A stretch of DNA of 64,000 bases from Lacibacter cauensis (GCF_007830055.1 NZ_VLLE01000004.1:401248-465247); one strand, 5' to 3'; shown: positions 27,759 through 36,692, counted from the stretch's first letter. The notes: generated from the letters alone by a model not told the origin. Translations and numbers: made by a program.

Positions 27759-28831
27759 AAGTTTATTCCGGCTTTTAAAAAATCCTGATCAATGGCCCTA
27801 TACTGCGACTCCCACGTAAATACATCCGGAGAAATAGCCGCAAGTTGTTGCCTGATTAGAGTGTAATGCTTTGTTACATCCTTTGCCTTTTCAAAGCAAT
27901 CATGCCAGTTACCTGCTTCAAAAAGGGTGATAATACCCGGGTAACGCTCACTTAATTCTACAAGGTAAGGTAATCGTGCAGCTAAAACAGGCTTGCCATT
28001 TGCCAGGTAGTCAAATATCTTCAAGGGAGCGCAAAGCTCATCATTTACTGTAGTCGGAAAATACCAGGCCAAACCGATATGGATATGTTCAATAAAAGAA
28101 CAATATTGTTCAGGTGGAATGTTACCGACATAAGTAAGAGCCTCTTCTTTTAACATCGCATCTAAATATTCATTACGTCCGCCGCTTAATACAAAATCAA
28201 TTTGTTCCGCCTGAAGTGCTTTTCCAAGAACAGGGAACTCTTCTTGCTTACGGCCATACCAGAACGACCCGCCATAAAACAAACGATAACGGCCGTCTTG
28301 AAGCTGCTCCACAAAAGAACTGCTGACCGTTTTGTTGTACCCTGCCAGCGATTTGTTTTCGATGAGCGAATACAGAACCTTGTCCAGGTTTCTATGAAAC
28401 TGTTGAAAGAATTGAATGCGTTGGGCATTTGGCACAATCACCAGATCTGCAGCCGTAAGAATTGCCTTTTCTGCTTCGGCCTTTTGCTGCCGGTAGAAGG
28501 GTTCCTCAGAAGCTGCCGGTATTTCATGCGAAAAAATCTCATGTGCATCATACACAAACCGGATGAAAGTGTATTTTTTCAGAAAAACCGCTGCCATCCC
28601 GGATGCCAGGTCATTGGCATGAATAAAAAATATACCGTTTCGTAAAAGGAACGACACTAACGAAACAAATTCCTTGAGCTTTCGCTTTCTGTCGGCATAA
28701 TAAATATTCCAGTTTACATGCAATGAAAAAAACTTTATACCACGGTTTTCATAGTAATGCTTCCAGCGCAATTGCATCGGGTGATCGGCTGGCCAGTTCG
28801 AAGTAAGAAACAAAACCCGTTTATGCCTCAT
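27746..28831 (-). CDS. Glycosyltransferase, GT4-like
   Basis: A 361-residue GT-B protein. VLFLTSNWPADHPMQLRWKH is the N-terminal strand and acceptor loop. FVYDAHEIFSHEIPAASEEP is the conserved mid-segment of a GT4 subgroup, and the donor domain starts near YRLFYGGSFWYGRKQEEFPV. LCAPLKIFDYLANGKPVLAA provides the K-x-x-(D/E) site that replaces the classical E-x7-E in this subgroup. ATG start, overlapping the epimerase stop by 11 bp and the amidotransferase start by 13 bp. Sugar unknown. Confidence 0.85.
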   Translation of the reverse strand: MRHKRVLFLTSNWPADHPMQLRWKHYYENRGIKFFSLHVNWNIYYADRKRKLKEFVSLVSFLLRNGIFFIHANDLASGMAAVFLKKYTFIRFVYDAHEIFSHEIPAASEEPFYRQQKAEAEKAILTAADLVIVPNAQRIQFFQQFHRNLDKVLYSLIENKSLAGYNKTVSSSFVEQLQDGRYRLFYGGSFWYGRKQEEFPVLGKALQAEQIDFVLSGGRNEYLDAMLKEEALTYVGNIPPEQYCSFIEHIHIGLAWYFPTTVNDELCAPLKIFDYLANGKPVLAARLPYLVELSERYPGIITLFEAGNWHDCFEKAKDVTKHYTLIRQQLAAISPDVFTWESQYRAIDQDFLKAGINLCAE

Positions 28832-29954
28832 GTGTAAAATAACGGGTTAATAAATCGGCAATTTGTTCCGAAGCTGTGCCATCCCCGTATGGGTTAACAC
28901 TTTTCGACATGCGTTCATAACTGTCAGCATCTTCCAGTAAACGGGAGGTTTGTTCAATGATCATTTCAGAGGATGTTCCTACCAGCTTGGCTGTTCCCGC
29001 AAGTATACCTTCTTCACGCTCAGTTACATCCCGCATCACCAATACAGGTTTGCCCAGAGAAGGCGCCTCTTCCTGCACACCTCCCGAATCCGTCAGCACG
29101 AGGTAGCTTTGTTGTAACAACCAGATCATTTGCTCATAACTCACAGGTGGAATCAGGTGTACATTTTTAATTGATCCGAGCATCCGGTAGACAGGTTCCT
29201 GTACATTCGGATTTAGGTGTACAGGATACACAATCTGAACAGCAGGGAAGCGATGTGCCAGGTAGGTGATCGCTTTACAGATATTATCGAAACCATCACC
29301 AAACGATTCCCGCCGGTGGCCGGTTACTAGAACAACCCGTTCGCCGGATTTACAAAAAGAAAACGCATCACGAAAATCCAGTGCCCGCTCTTCAATAATT
29401 TTTAACCCCATAAAAAGTGCATCTACAACTGTATTACCTGTGAGGTATACATGTTGCGCAATACCCTCTGCCTGAAGATTTGTTCTGGCCCGGTCAGTTG
29501 GTACAAAGTGTAAGGCAGCTATGGTGCCGATCAGTTTACGGTTAATCTCTTCCGGAAAAGGAGAGTAGATATTATTACTGCGTAGACCTGCTTCCAGGTG
29601 TGCTACTGGAACTTTTTGATAAAAGGCAGCCAAAGCACCCGCAAAGGCCGTAGTGGTATCACCTTGTACAATAACCAGATCAGGTTTTTTTTCTGCAATA
29701 ACAGGCGATAATTTCGAAAGTATAACAGATGTAAGTGTACTGAGATTCTGATTCGGCTGCATCACATCTAAATCCACATCAGCACGGATTGCAAAAAAAG
29801 AAAGTACTTGTTGAAGCATCTCCTTATGTTGCGATGTTATACAAACCGTAAGATCAAACATCGGATCTTGTTGCAGCCTCTTGATCAGTGGTGCAAACTT
29901 GATAGCTTCTGGCCTTGTACCAAAAACAACCAGAATTTTTTTTGTTAATGCCAT
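28821..29954 (-). CDS. wecB: UDP-N-acetylglucosamine 2-epimerase (non-hydrolysing)
   Basis: A 377-residue GT-B-fold epimerase. ILVVFGTRPEAIKFAPLIKR, VIVQGDTTTAFAGALAAFY, HLEAGLRSNNIYSPFPEEIN, LVTGHRRESFGDGFDNIC and VLTDSGGVQEEAPSLGKPVL are the complete set of family motifs, including the active-site Asp, Glu and His residues. It converts UDP-GlcNAc to UDP-ManNAc (WecB), or the 2,3-diacetamido-uronic acid analogue (WbpI). The WbpB/D/E-like genes nearby make the WbpI role possible; sequence alone does not separate them. ATG start 23 bp after the ABC ATPase stop. Confidence 0.92.
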   Translation of the reverse strand: MALTKKILVVFGTRPEAIKFAPLIKRLQQDPMFDLTVCITSQHKEMLQQVLSFFAIRADVDLDVMQPNQNLSTLTSVILSKLSPVIAEKKPDLVIVQGDTTTAFAGALAAFYQKVPVAHLEAGLRSNNIYSPFPEEINRKLIGTIAALHFVPTDRARTNLQAEGIAQHVYLTGNTVVDALFMGLKIIEERALDFRDAFSFCKSGERVVLVTGHRRESFGDGFDNICKAITYLAHRFPAVQIVYPVHLNPNVQEPVYRMLGSIKNVHLIPPVSYEQMIWLLQQSYLVLTDSGGVQEEAPSLGKPVLVMRDVTEREEGILAGTAKLVGTSSEMIIEQTSRLLEDADSYERMSKSVNPYGDGTASEQIADLLTRYFTHEA

Positions 29955-29977
29955 AGTGGAAACGCTTGAGTTAAATC

Positions 29978-31261
29978 TTAAATACGCTCGTAATCACTCC
30001 AGGGTAAACCTAATCGCAGTACACCCGGCCAGGGCCCCTTATATAAACCTCTTACTGTATCCTCATTATCCGAATCAACAGCCTCAAAAAACAAGGTTTC
30101 CTTCTCAACTACACTTGCTATAAGTGGGTCGAAAAAAGTAAGATGAACTAAAACACTGAACTTCCCTTCAGCCAATGTCTGTGCAGGTATAAGCAGTTTC
30201 TTTTTGTATAACCCCTTTAAAAGTTTGTTAGGTCTCCAATCACATCGATCAAATAAACATAACTCTTCCAGGTTATAGACATTGATGCCGGGAATAAGAT
30301 TTTCTACATCTTCAAGTAATCGGAAGGTTACTTCAATTTCACAACCTTGGTTAATGTCTACCACATTTACACTTTCTCCCCCCTGCAAAATCCTGCAGGC
30401 TAAAAGTCGTACAAGATGATCGCCGGGCGACTGCTCTTCGCTCCATACCCGCTCTCCCAGATGCGAATCATGGCCTTCAAGATATTGTTTAATAACTGCG
30501 TCGGGAGTTCCGGTTGTTTCTACACTTCCTTTACTAAGTAAAACAGCTGAGTTACACAATTGTGTAACAGCAGCCATATTATGACTTACAAAAAGTACAG
30601 TTCTGCCTTCCTTTACACTCACATCCTTCATCTTCCCCAGGCATTTTTTTTGGAACTCAGCATCACCTACGGCCAGCACTTCATCTACAATCAAGATCTC
30701 CGGCTCAAGGTGAGCAGCTACAGCAAAAGCCAAACGCACATACATGCCGCTGCTGTAACGTTTCACAGGTGTATCAATATAGCGTTCCACACCGGCAAAG
30801 GCAACAATCTCATCAAACTTGCGGGTAATCTCCTGTCGGGTCATACCCAGGATCGCACCGTTCAGGTAAATATTCTCCCTCCCGCTCAGTTCGGGATGGA
30901 AACCGGTACCCACTTCCAGCAAACTGGCCACCCGTCCTTTGATTTTAATACTGCCCGTAGTGGGTGCCGTAGTGCGGCTCAGCAATTTCAGCAGGGTACT
31001 TTTACCTGCACCGTTACGGCCGATAATGCCCAATACCTCACCTTGCTTTACTTCAAAGTTAACATCCCGCAAGGCCCATACATATTCACTGTTACCGCTG
31101 GTAGTGCGGTCGTTGGTTTCACCTATTTTCAAATACGGATCTTCCTTGCCACGCACTTTATGCCACCAGCGGTTCACATCATGGCTGAGGGTACCCGTAC
31201 TCACCTGCCCCAAACGGTATTGCTTGCTCAGGTTGTCTACTTTAATAACTGTATTGCTCAT
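29978..31261 (-). CDS. ABC exporter ATP-binding protein with Wzt C-terminal domain
   Basis: A 427-residue ATPase of the polysaccharide ABC exporter. Walker A is GIIGRNGAGKSTLLKLL, signature YSSGMYVRLAFAVA, Walker B EILIVDEVLAVGD and the H-loop VLFVSHNMAAV. Beyond residue 270 is a Wzt-type beta-sandwich (from HLVRLLACRILQGGESVNVV to GLYKGPWPGVLRLGLPWSDY), which in O9a-type systems binds the modified non-reducing end before export. The permease gene lies 4.6 kb upstream, with a five-gene module between. ATG start. The presence of the C-terminal domain points to termination-coupled export of a chain with a capping residue. Confidence 0.93.
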   Translation of the reverse strand: MSNTVIKVDNLSKQYRLGQVSTGTLSHDVNRWWHKVRGKEDPYLKIGETNDRTTSGNSEYVWALRDVNFEVKQGEVLGIIGRNGAGKSTLLKLLSRTTAPTTGSIKIKGRVASLLEVGTGFHPELSGRENIYLNGAILGMTRQEITRKFDEIVAFAGVERYIDTPVKRYSSGMYVRLAFAVAAHLEPEILIVDEVLAVGDAEFQKKCLGKMKDVSVKEGRTVLFVSHNMAAVTQLCNSAVLLSKGSVETTGTPDAVIKQYLEGHDSHLGERVWSEEQSPGDHLVRLLACRILQGGESVNVVDINQGCEIEVTFRLLEDVENLIPGINVYNLEELCLFDRCDWRPNKLLKGLYKKKLLIPAQTLAEGKFSVLVHLTFFDPLIASVVEKETLFFEAVDSDNEDTVRGLYKGPWPGVLRLGLPWSDYERI

Positions 31262-31272
31262 ATGTAGAAACT

Positions 31273-31300
31273 CGTCGGTACGGGCGTTGCCCGTCAGACG
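31273..31300. other. Hairpin in the leader before the ABC ATPase gene
   Basis: ACGGGC-GTT-GCCCGT forms a 6-bp perfect stem, extended by outer CGTC/GACG pairing across a small internal loop. It lies 12-39 bp upstream of the ATPase start codon on the minus-strand transcript. It has no U-tract right after it, so it is more likely a spacer or mRNA-stability structure than a terminator. Confidence 0.4.
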
Positions 31301-31364
31301 GATAGTTTTAAATAGTCATTAAAAAAAGATCGCACAAGCTACAGCCCTGCTGCCGGCATTTTGC

Positions 31365-32321
31365 TCAACTGCTGCGTTGATACAACAGCTTCCTGTTCCA
31401 GAAATCAATAAAAAATTTCCAGTCGCCCGATTGTTGTACATAGCCTGTAACCATTCTGATACAGCTCAACAAATACCGGATATTAAAATGCCGCAGGTTG
31501 TATTTAACGTTAACACGGCTGGCAATAAGGATGCGTTTACGGGTTGTTTGCACACAATTACCTCTTAACACGTTGTATAATAAAAGGGCATTGATTAATG
31601 TTGTGCGATGAAAGCGCCGTATACTTTTTTCACTCCGCATGTTGGCTCCATGAAAACGGTAACCCACCGGCAATGTTGGCACATAGCCCATGTAACTGTT
31701 GCAGCTTAAGGTGGCCATTAAAAACAAATCGAGTGCCGGCGCCTGCCAGATAGCGGGTTGCTGCAAAAGATCAGCAATGGCCGCATACTCAAACATCAGC
31801 GAACTGGTAACAGGACAGTTAAAGATCAAATCATCGGGGTTCAGATTCCGGCGGATTGCACTGGTAACATCATGCAAAAATGCTCTGTTCGCATCTACAT
31901 CATGCGCATCGGTAAAAATAATTTTACAATCCGGGTTGGCGTTAAAAAACTGTTTTGCCTTTTGCAGTTGTTGCACATCGGTATAATAATCATCTCCATC
32001 CAGCCAGGCAATATACTGTCCGCCTGCCGTCTTAAACGTTTCAACAAGGTTGTACCGGTTAACATTCACATCGGCTGAAAGTATAGGCCTGTTTTTGCGG
32101 CTGCGATAATAGTAACGGATGCGGTGAGGGTGTGCCGCTGCATACTGTTGGCAGATAGCACTGGTTCCGTCGGTCGACCCGTCATCACCAATAACCAGCT
32201 CCCAATCAAAATCAGTTTGCTGCATCAGTACACTTTCGATGCACTGTGCAATATAGTTGGCCTGGTTGTACGTAACCGTACAAACAGAAATAAGGGGCCG
32301 TATATCAGTAACGTTCTCCAA
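31365..32321 (-). CDS. Glycosyltransferase family 2 protein
   Basis: A 318-residue GT2 enzyme. LISVCTVTYNQANYIAQCIE, WELVIGDDGSTDGTSAICQQ and YIAWLDGDDYYTDVQQL are the usual sequence of N-terminal strand, aspartate pair and DXD site. The start is TTG (TTG-GAG-AAC), since no ATG precedes the core; it overlaps the aminotransferase stop by 17 bp, indicating coupled translation. It may attach the amino sugar made by the WecE-like enzyme just upstream. Confidence 0.88.
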   Translation of the reverse strand: MENVTDIRPLISVCTVTYNQANYIAQCIESVLMQQTDFDWELVIGDDGSTDGTSAICQQYAAAHPHRIRYYYRSRKNRPILSADVNVNRYNLVETFKTAGGQYIAWLDGDDYYTDVQQLQKAKQFFNANPDCKIIFTDAHDVDANRAFLHDVTSAIRRNLNPDDLIFNCPVTSSLMFEYAAIADLLQQPAIWQAPALDLFLMATLSCNSYMGYVPTLPVGYRFHGANMRSEKSIRRFHRTTLINALLLYNVLRGNCVQTTRKRILIASRVNVKYNLRHFNIRYLLSCIRMVTGYVQQSGDWKFFIDFWNRKLLYQRSS

Positions 32322-33435
32322 AAAAAGAATAAATGGCTGTAATCACCTGTTGCTGTTCTTCGCTGCTCAATTGTGTATGCAGGGGCAGACGAACAAGTCG
32401 TTGTTCAAACGCATCGGCATGGGGCAAACAAACAGCAGAATATCGCTTATGGGCAAAAGGCGATTGGTGCAGAGCCGGGTAATGAAACATTGCCTGTATC
32501 TGTTGTTGTTGTAAAAATGCAATCATCCGGCTTTGTTGTTCCTTGTCGGCAGTCAGCACATAAAAAATATGTGCGTTGTGCCTGGCATAAGCAGGTATAA
32601 CCGGTAGTTGAAGCAGGCCTTTTTCGGCCAATGGCTGTAAGGCGTGGAAATAGTGTTCCCAGAGCCGTAAACGTTGTTCGTTAATACTGTCTGCCCGCTG
32701 CAACTGACTGTACAGCAGCGCTGCCCCGATTTCAGAAGGAAGATAATTTCCTCCCTGCCCGGTCCAGGAAAACGAAGATGTTTCCCGCCTTAAAAAAGCT
32801 GCTTTATTGGTGCCGTTGTAACGCACAATTTCGGCCGCAGTTGTCAGCTCCTGCCGGTTAATAAACAAAGCACCGCCTTGTAAACAGCTGATATTTTTCT
32901 GGCTCCCGAACGAGAGGGTTCCAAGATCGCCCAATGTACCGAGGTACCGGCTTTTGTATTGGGCACCGATGCAATGAGCCGCATCCTCTATAACAGGAAT
33001 GCCTGTTTCCGTAGCAAGTGGAAGAAGGGCGTCCATATCACAGGCCACACCGCCATAATGCACAACTACAATGGCCTTTGTCCGGGCTGTGATTTTTTGC
33101 CGGATGCTGTCAATAGCCACATTCGGATGGGTGGCAGTACTGTCGGCAAACCGAAGAGTGGCACCGGCTTTTGCAAAGGGTGTTACCGTTCCCACATACG
33201 TGTATGACGGAACAATCACTTCATCGCCCGGTTGCAGCTGCAGGATAAGTGCAGCCATTTCAAGCGCAGCTGTACAGCTGGGGGTAAGAAAAACGTTGCT
33301 TTGATACCTTTTATTGAACCAGTTTTCGCAGGCAATAACAGCCTCGTTGAACCGGCCTTGCTGTAGCTGCTGCAACGCTTCTTGGATGTATTGTTCATCG
33401 CCTGCTGTAAAAGCGGGTTTAGACAACAAGATCAT
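32305..33435 (-). CDS. DegT-family aminotransferase, WecE/RffA-like
   Basis: A 376-residue PLP enzyme. FLTPSCTAALEMAALILQLQ, VIEDAAHCIGAQYKSRYLG (pyridine-binding Asp) and LSFGSQKNISCLQGGALFIN (Schiff-base Lys) are the cofactor motifs. The opening SKPAFTAGDEQYIQEALQQ and the overall order best fit WecE, which converts dTDP-4-keto-6-deoxy-glucose to dTDP-4-amino-4,6-dideoxy-galactose, though here the usual H-E-T-K-N loop is GSQKN. Its partner acyltransferase gene is immediately upstream, overlapping by 17 bp. ATG start. Confidence 0.85.
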   Translation of the reverse strand: MILLSKPAFTAGDEQYIQEALQQLQQGRFNEAVIACENWFNKRYQSNVFLTPSCTAALEMAALILQLQPGDEVIVPSYTYVGTVTPFAKAGATLRFADSTATHPNVAIDSIRQKITARTKAIVVVHYGGVACDMDALLPLATETGIPVIEDAAHCIGAQYKSRYLGTLGDLGTLSFGSQKNISCLQGGALFINRQELTTAAEIVRYNGTNKAAFLRRETSSFSWTGQGGNYLPSEIGAALLYSQLQRADSINEQRLRLWEHYFHALQPLAEKGLLQLPVIPAYARHNAHIFYVLTADKEQQSRMIAFLQQQQIQAMFHYPALHQSPFAHKRYSAVCLPHADAFEQRLVRLPLHTQLSSEEQQQVITAIYSFFGERY

Positions 33436-34081
33436 CTGCTGATAGCTCTTTTACGGGTTTACAGGGGTTGCCAAAAGCAACAACACCCTCTGGAATATCT
33501 CTGGTAACAACACTGCCGCCGCCGATGATACAGTTACGGCCGATCTTTACCCCGTCGAATACCACCGTCCCCATACCAAGCATAGTTCCGGCACCGATTG
33601 TACAAAAGCCGGCGATATGTGTTCCCGGCATAATGCTGCAAAATGGCTCAATAGTAGTATGATGGCCAACACTGGATTGCCGGTTGAGAAAAACAAAATC
33701 ACCCAGTTGGCTATGAGCCGATACGACCACACCGGGCTCAATATAAATGCCCTTACCCATGTTTGCCGTTGAAGCAATGCTTGCGTTGGCCGAAACAAGA
33801 TTCACCCACGCATCGCTTTCCCGTAACTGCGGAAGAAAATGAGCAACAATCTTTTTTCTGGTTTTGGGCTTGCCTGCTCCCAATACCAGTTGCGCAGGTG
33901 CCTGGCGTTGGGCAAATCCTACTTCATCCGTTTCATTTAATTCCACCAATGCATTTTGATAAGGATACTGGGACGGTACAGTTTGATTGTTGACAAGCAC
34001 GGCGGTTGTAAACCCCAGCTGTCCGATGGTTTCCAGTAAAAAAGACAGGTAGCCTTCGCTTTTACCGAGTATGTAAAACAT
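33419..34081 (-). CDS. NeuD/PglD-like sugar O/N-acyltransferase
   Basis: About 220 residues. An N-terminal Rossmann-like part (FYILGKSEGYLSFLLETIGQ) precedes a left-handed beta-helix with turns such as ANMGKGIYIEPGVVVSAHSQ, VGHHTTIEPFCSIMPGTHIA and VKIGRNCIIGGGSVVTRDIP. This is the PglD/NeuD arrangement, in which a catalytic His (VGHH) transfers an acyl group from CoA to an amine or hydroxyl of a nucleotide sugar. The frame opens 30 bp upstream at a GTG, but the ATG at MFYILGKSEG fits the family. It overlaps the BKACE gene stop by 20 bp. It likely acylates the 4-amino sugar. Confidence 0.85.
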   Translation of the reverse strand: MFYILGKSEGYLSFLLETIGQLGFTTAVLVNNQTVPSQYPYQNALVELNETDEVGFAQRQAPAQLVLGAGKPKTRKKIVAHFLPQLRESDAWVNLVSANASIASTANMGKGIYIEPGVVVSAHSQLGDFVFLNRQSSVGHHTTIEPFCSIMPGTHIAGFCTIGAGTMLGMGTVVFDGVKIGRNCIIGGGSVVTRDIPEGVVAFGNPCKPVKELSADDLVV

Positions 34082-34937
34082 GATTATAAAAACCTTTTTC
34101 GCCCAATACACGGGAGGGCATTACCTTCCGCTCATGCAGCCCCAACAGTTGATGGATGCGCTGCAACAATGCAAGATTACTGGCAGAGATACTGCGGTCT
34201 CTGTCGAACCAGGTATTATCTTCCAGTCCAACCCGTACGCCGTAACCCGCTGCAATGGCAATAGCATTAACACGGAGCTGGTTGGCACCGATGCCTCCTA
34301 ATGCGATAAAATGCGGTACAGCAGAGTGGCTGTTAATTTCACGGATGGCATTCCCCATCTGTGTTAGCTCGGCCTGCATTCCGGCAATATTGCCAAACAA
34401 CAAGTTCCAGTAAAAAGGTCCTTGTATCAATTTCTTGTCAATCAGGTATTTTCCGTAATTGATCATACCCATATCAAAACATTCCAGCTCGGGATGCACC
34501 CCGTACTTCACCATCTTCTCGGCCAGTGCCTGGATCATATCAGGCGCATTCACAGAGGCCTGCTGTAAAAAATTAAGCGAGCTGAGTGTCAGCGAACACA
34601 GATCGGGTTGCAGTTCAATCACAGCCGAACGTTCTTCAAATGTTTTGGCATTACGGCCCGAAGTAGTCAGGCAAAGCAACAGATCAGGACAATGCTTCCG
34701 GATGCCTTCCATAATAGCTCGGTAGACCTCCGGATTGCTGGTCGGGCTTTCATCAGCATTGCGGGCATGCAAATGAGCGATAGTAATACCAACCTCATAA
34801 GCAGCATGCACCTCCTCCACAATTTGATGTACCTGTACGGGCACATGTGGCGTTTCACGGCTGGTAGGCACCATACCGGTAGGACAAAAATTTACTATAC
34901 AATCAGGCACAAAAGAATTATAGGTTTGCAGCAGCAA
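34062..34937 (-). CDS. BKACE / DUF849 (3-keto-5-aminohexanoate cleavage-like) enzyme
   Basis: A TIM-barrel enzyme of the beta-keto acid cleavage family, about 291 residues. CIVNFCPTGMVPTSRETPHV, GITIAHLHARNADESPTSNP (zinc-binding His pair), LLCLTTSGRN, HPELECFDMGMINYGKYLI, FIALGGIGANQLRVNAIAIA and YGVRVGLEDNTWFD (conserved Glu-Asp) are family motifs. Known members condense a beta-keto acid with acetyl-CoA to acetoacetate and a new acyl-CoA. No ATG start exists: the frame runs to a TTG at 35012, which overlaps the upstream gene by 95 bp; TTG at 34937 (20-bp overlap) gives the right N-terminal length and is preferred. Unusual for a polysaccharide locus. Confidence 0.85.
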   Translation of the reverse strand: MLLQTYNSFVPDCIVNFCPTGMVPTSRETPHVPVQVHQIVEEVHAAYEVGITIAHLHARNADESPTSNPEVYRAIMEGIRKHCPDLLLCLTTSGRNAKTFEERSAVIELQPDLCSLTLSSLNFLQQASVNAPDMIQALAEKMVKYGVHPELECFDMGMINYGKYLIDKKLIQGPFYWNLLFGNIAGMQAELTQMGNAIREINSHSAVPHFIALGGIGANQLRVNAIAIAAGYGVRVGLEDNTWFDRDRSISASNLALLQRIHQLLGLHERKVMPSRVLGEKGFYNHVLHTR

Positions 34938-35781
34938 ATCTGCTTCTGCGGATAACACTTTGCTTTGAAAATCGCCTGTAACTGAATACACAAAATACAC
35001 AGTAAGCAACAATCATCAGCTTAAACCAGGCAGCATACATATTCAGCAGATAAGGTCGTATACTCACGCCATGGGCTCTTTCTTCGCCTAAAAGCAAAGC
35101 CAGGCTGCGGTACATCAGCTTGCCGGCCACCGGAATTTTCTCCCAGTTGGCATAACGGATATCCTCATAATTAAAAGCACTGTTGTAATCAGCTGGTACA
35201 AGCTGGCTGTAAGCCGGCCATTGTTGTTTGATCTCAGCAAAATCGGCCCAGCCTCCGTCTTTCTTACTGGGGAAGGTTAACAGAAACAAGGGATCAATAA
35301 CAGCCCAACGTTCCTGTTCCGGTAAAAAAACTTCTACAATAATATGCCCGCCATACAATCCGTTCACTTTCATCTGACCGATCCGCACCTTGTAACCCGA
35401 CAGTTGCAGCGAACGGCTCAGCACTTTCGAAAAGCCGCCGCAGGCCCCATGCCCGTACATCAGGTCTACCCCAACCGAATTAAACAGCTTGTTTTTAAAA
35501 CTCAGTTGCTCGCTATTGTTAAAGATCGCCAACCGGTCATACATCATGGTATGAATCGTCTGCATCAGATGACGGATATAAACGGTGTCGTTGGGTACTT
35601 GCGGCTGATTGGCCCGGGTAGCCCGGATAATATTAAAATAGATCGTATCCTCATGCTGGCGCTCCAGGTATAAAAACCCGATGGTAAGCAGAAACAAAAC
35701 ATGCAGCAGTAAGTGCCTTGGACTGTGATAAATGCCGGTAAAATAAGCAACGATTTTTTTCATGCGGTTTATTCGACTCAT
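34918..35781 (-). CDS. Membrane-anchored transglutaminase-like protein
   Basis: A 287-residue protein with a helix near residues 22-39 (LLLHVLFLLTIGFLYL) and another near 255-270 (WFKLMIVAYCVFCVFSY). Between them lies a transglutaminase-like papain-fold domain: HGACGGFSKVLSRSLQLSG has the Cys (about residue 113), YGGHIIVEVFL the His, and WAVIDPLF the Asp of a C-H-D triad. The domain is probably on the outer face of the inner membrane. Role in glycan assembly unknown; it could be a peptidase or acyl/aminoacyl transferase. ATG start (a second ATG lies 18 bp on). It sits next to the ABC permease gene. Confidence 0.75.
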   Translation of the reverse strand: MSRINRMKKIVAYFTGIYHSPRHLLLHVLFLLTIGFLYLERQHEDTIYFNIIRATRANQPQVPNDTVYIRHLMQTIHTMMYDRLAIFNNSEQLSFKNKLFNSVGVDLMYGHGACGGFSKVLSRSLQLSGYKVRIGQMKVNGLYGGHIIVEVFLPEQERWAVIDPLFLLTFPSKKDGGWADFAEIKQQWPAYSQLVPADYNSAFNYEDIRYANWEKIPVAGKLMYRSLALLLGEERAHGVSIRPYLLNMYAAWFKLMIVAYCVFCVFSYRRFSKQSVIRRSRFAAANL

Positions 35782-35825
35782 ACTTCCTCGTAAGGTTAAA
35801 TGAGCGGATCAACAACAGGCAAAAA

Positions 35826-36692
35826 TCAGACCGTATCCATAAACGTCCGTTCTACCTTGCTGAACAGGAATGCACCGATGACAAGTACCACCAGCATAAA
35901 CAACGCACTGTAACCTAACGACGGCAAGTTAAAGCTGCCCGTGTGAAATAATGCGTAACGGAAGCCTTCAACTACAGCACTTAAGGGGTTCCATATAACA
36001 AATCCTCCGTATTTACTCGCAGTTAAAAACGATAAAGGATAGGCAACTGGGGTGGCATACATCAGCAGCTGTACCGCAAAACTGATCAGCACGGTAAAAT
36101 CCCGGTACTTGGTGGTAAGCGATGAAATGATAATACCCAACCCTAACCCGATCCCCGCCATCAGCACCACAATAACCGGTATAAGTAAGCTGTGCCAGCC
36201 GAACTGCAGCGGTTCGTTTTTAAACATGGCAAACCATAGCATGGCCACAACCAGTAAGCCGAACTGAATACCCAGCTTCACGATGTTCGACAGTACCACA
36301 CTCAACGGCAACACCAGCCTCGGAAAATAAACCTTTCCGAAAATATGGGCGTTGGCCACAAACGTATTGGAAGTAGCAGTTAAACACGATGCAAAATAGT
36401 TCCAGATGGTAATGCCGCTCATATAGAACAAAATGGGTTCAATGCCATCGGTTTTGATACCTGCAATGGAATGAAACACCAGCAAAAACGTAAGCGTGGT
36501 TAATACCGGCTGAATGATATGCCATACCGGCCCCAGCACCGTTTGCTTGTACTGCGCCACAAAATCCCTGCGCACAAACAGCACCAGCAGATCTCTGTAC
36601 CGCCACACCTCTTTCAGATTCAGATCAAACAAACCCGCCTGCGGCTTGATCTCTAAATCCCAATGTTCTGTTGTATCGTTCAAATGACTCAT
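35826..36692 (-). CDS. ABC-2 type polysaccharide export permease (Wzm/TagG-like)
   Basis: A 288-residue inner-membrane permease with six hydrophobic helices. NLKEVWRYRDLLVLFVRRDF followed by VAQYKQTVLGPVWHIIQPVL is the highly conserved amphipathic N-terminal signature of Wzm/TagG/KpsM proteins. KYRDFTVLISFAVQLLMYAT is the matching loop after helix four. With the Wzt-like ATPase downstream it should move the finished glycan across the inner membrane. ATG start; 44 bp from the transglutaminase-like gene. Confidence 0.93.
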   Translation of the reverse strand: MSHLNDTTEHWDLEIKPQAGLFDLNLKEVWRYRDLLVLFVRRDFVAQYKQTVLGPVWHIIQPVLTTLTFLLVFHSIAGIKTDGIEPILFYMSGITIWNYFASCLTATSNTFVANAHIFGKVYFPRLVLPLSVVLSNIVKLGIQFGLLVVAMLWFAMFKNEPLQFGWHSLLIPVIVVLMAGIGLGLGIIISSLTTKYRDFTVLISFAVQLLMYATPVAYPLSFLTASKYGGFVIWNPLSAVVEGFRYALFHTGSFNLPSLGYSALFMLVVLVIGAFLFSKVERTFMDTV

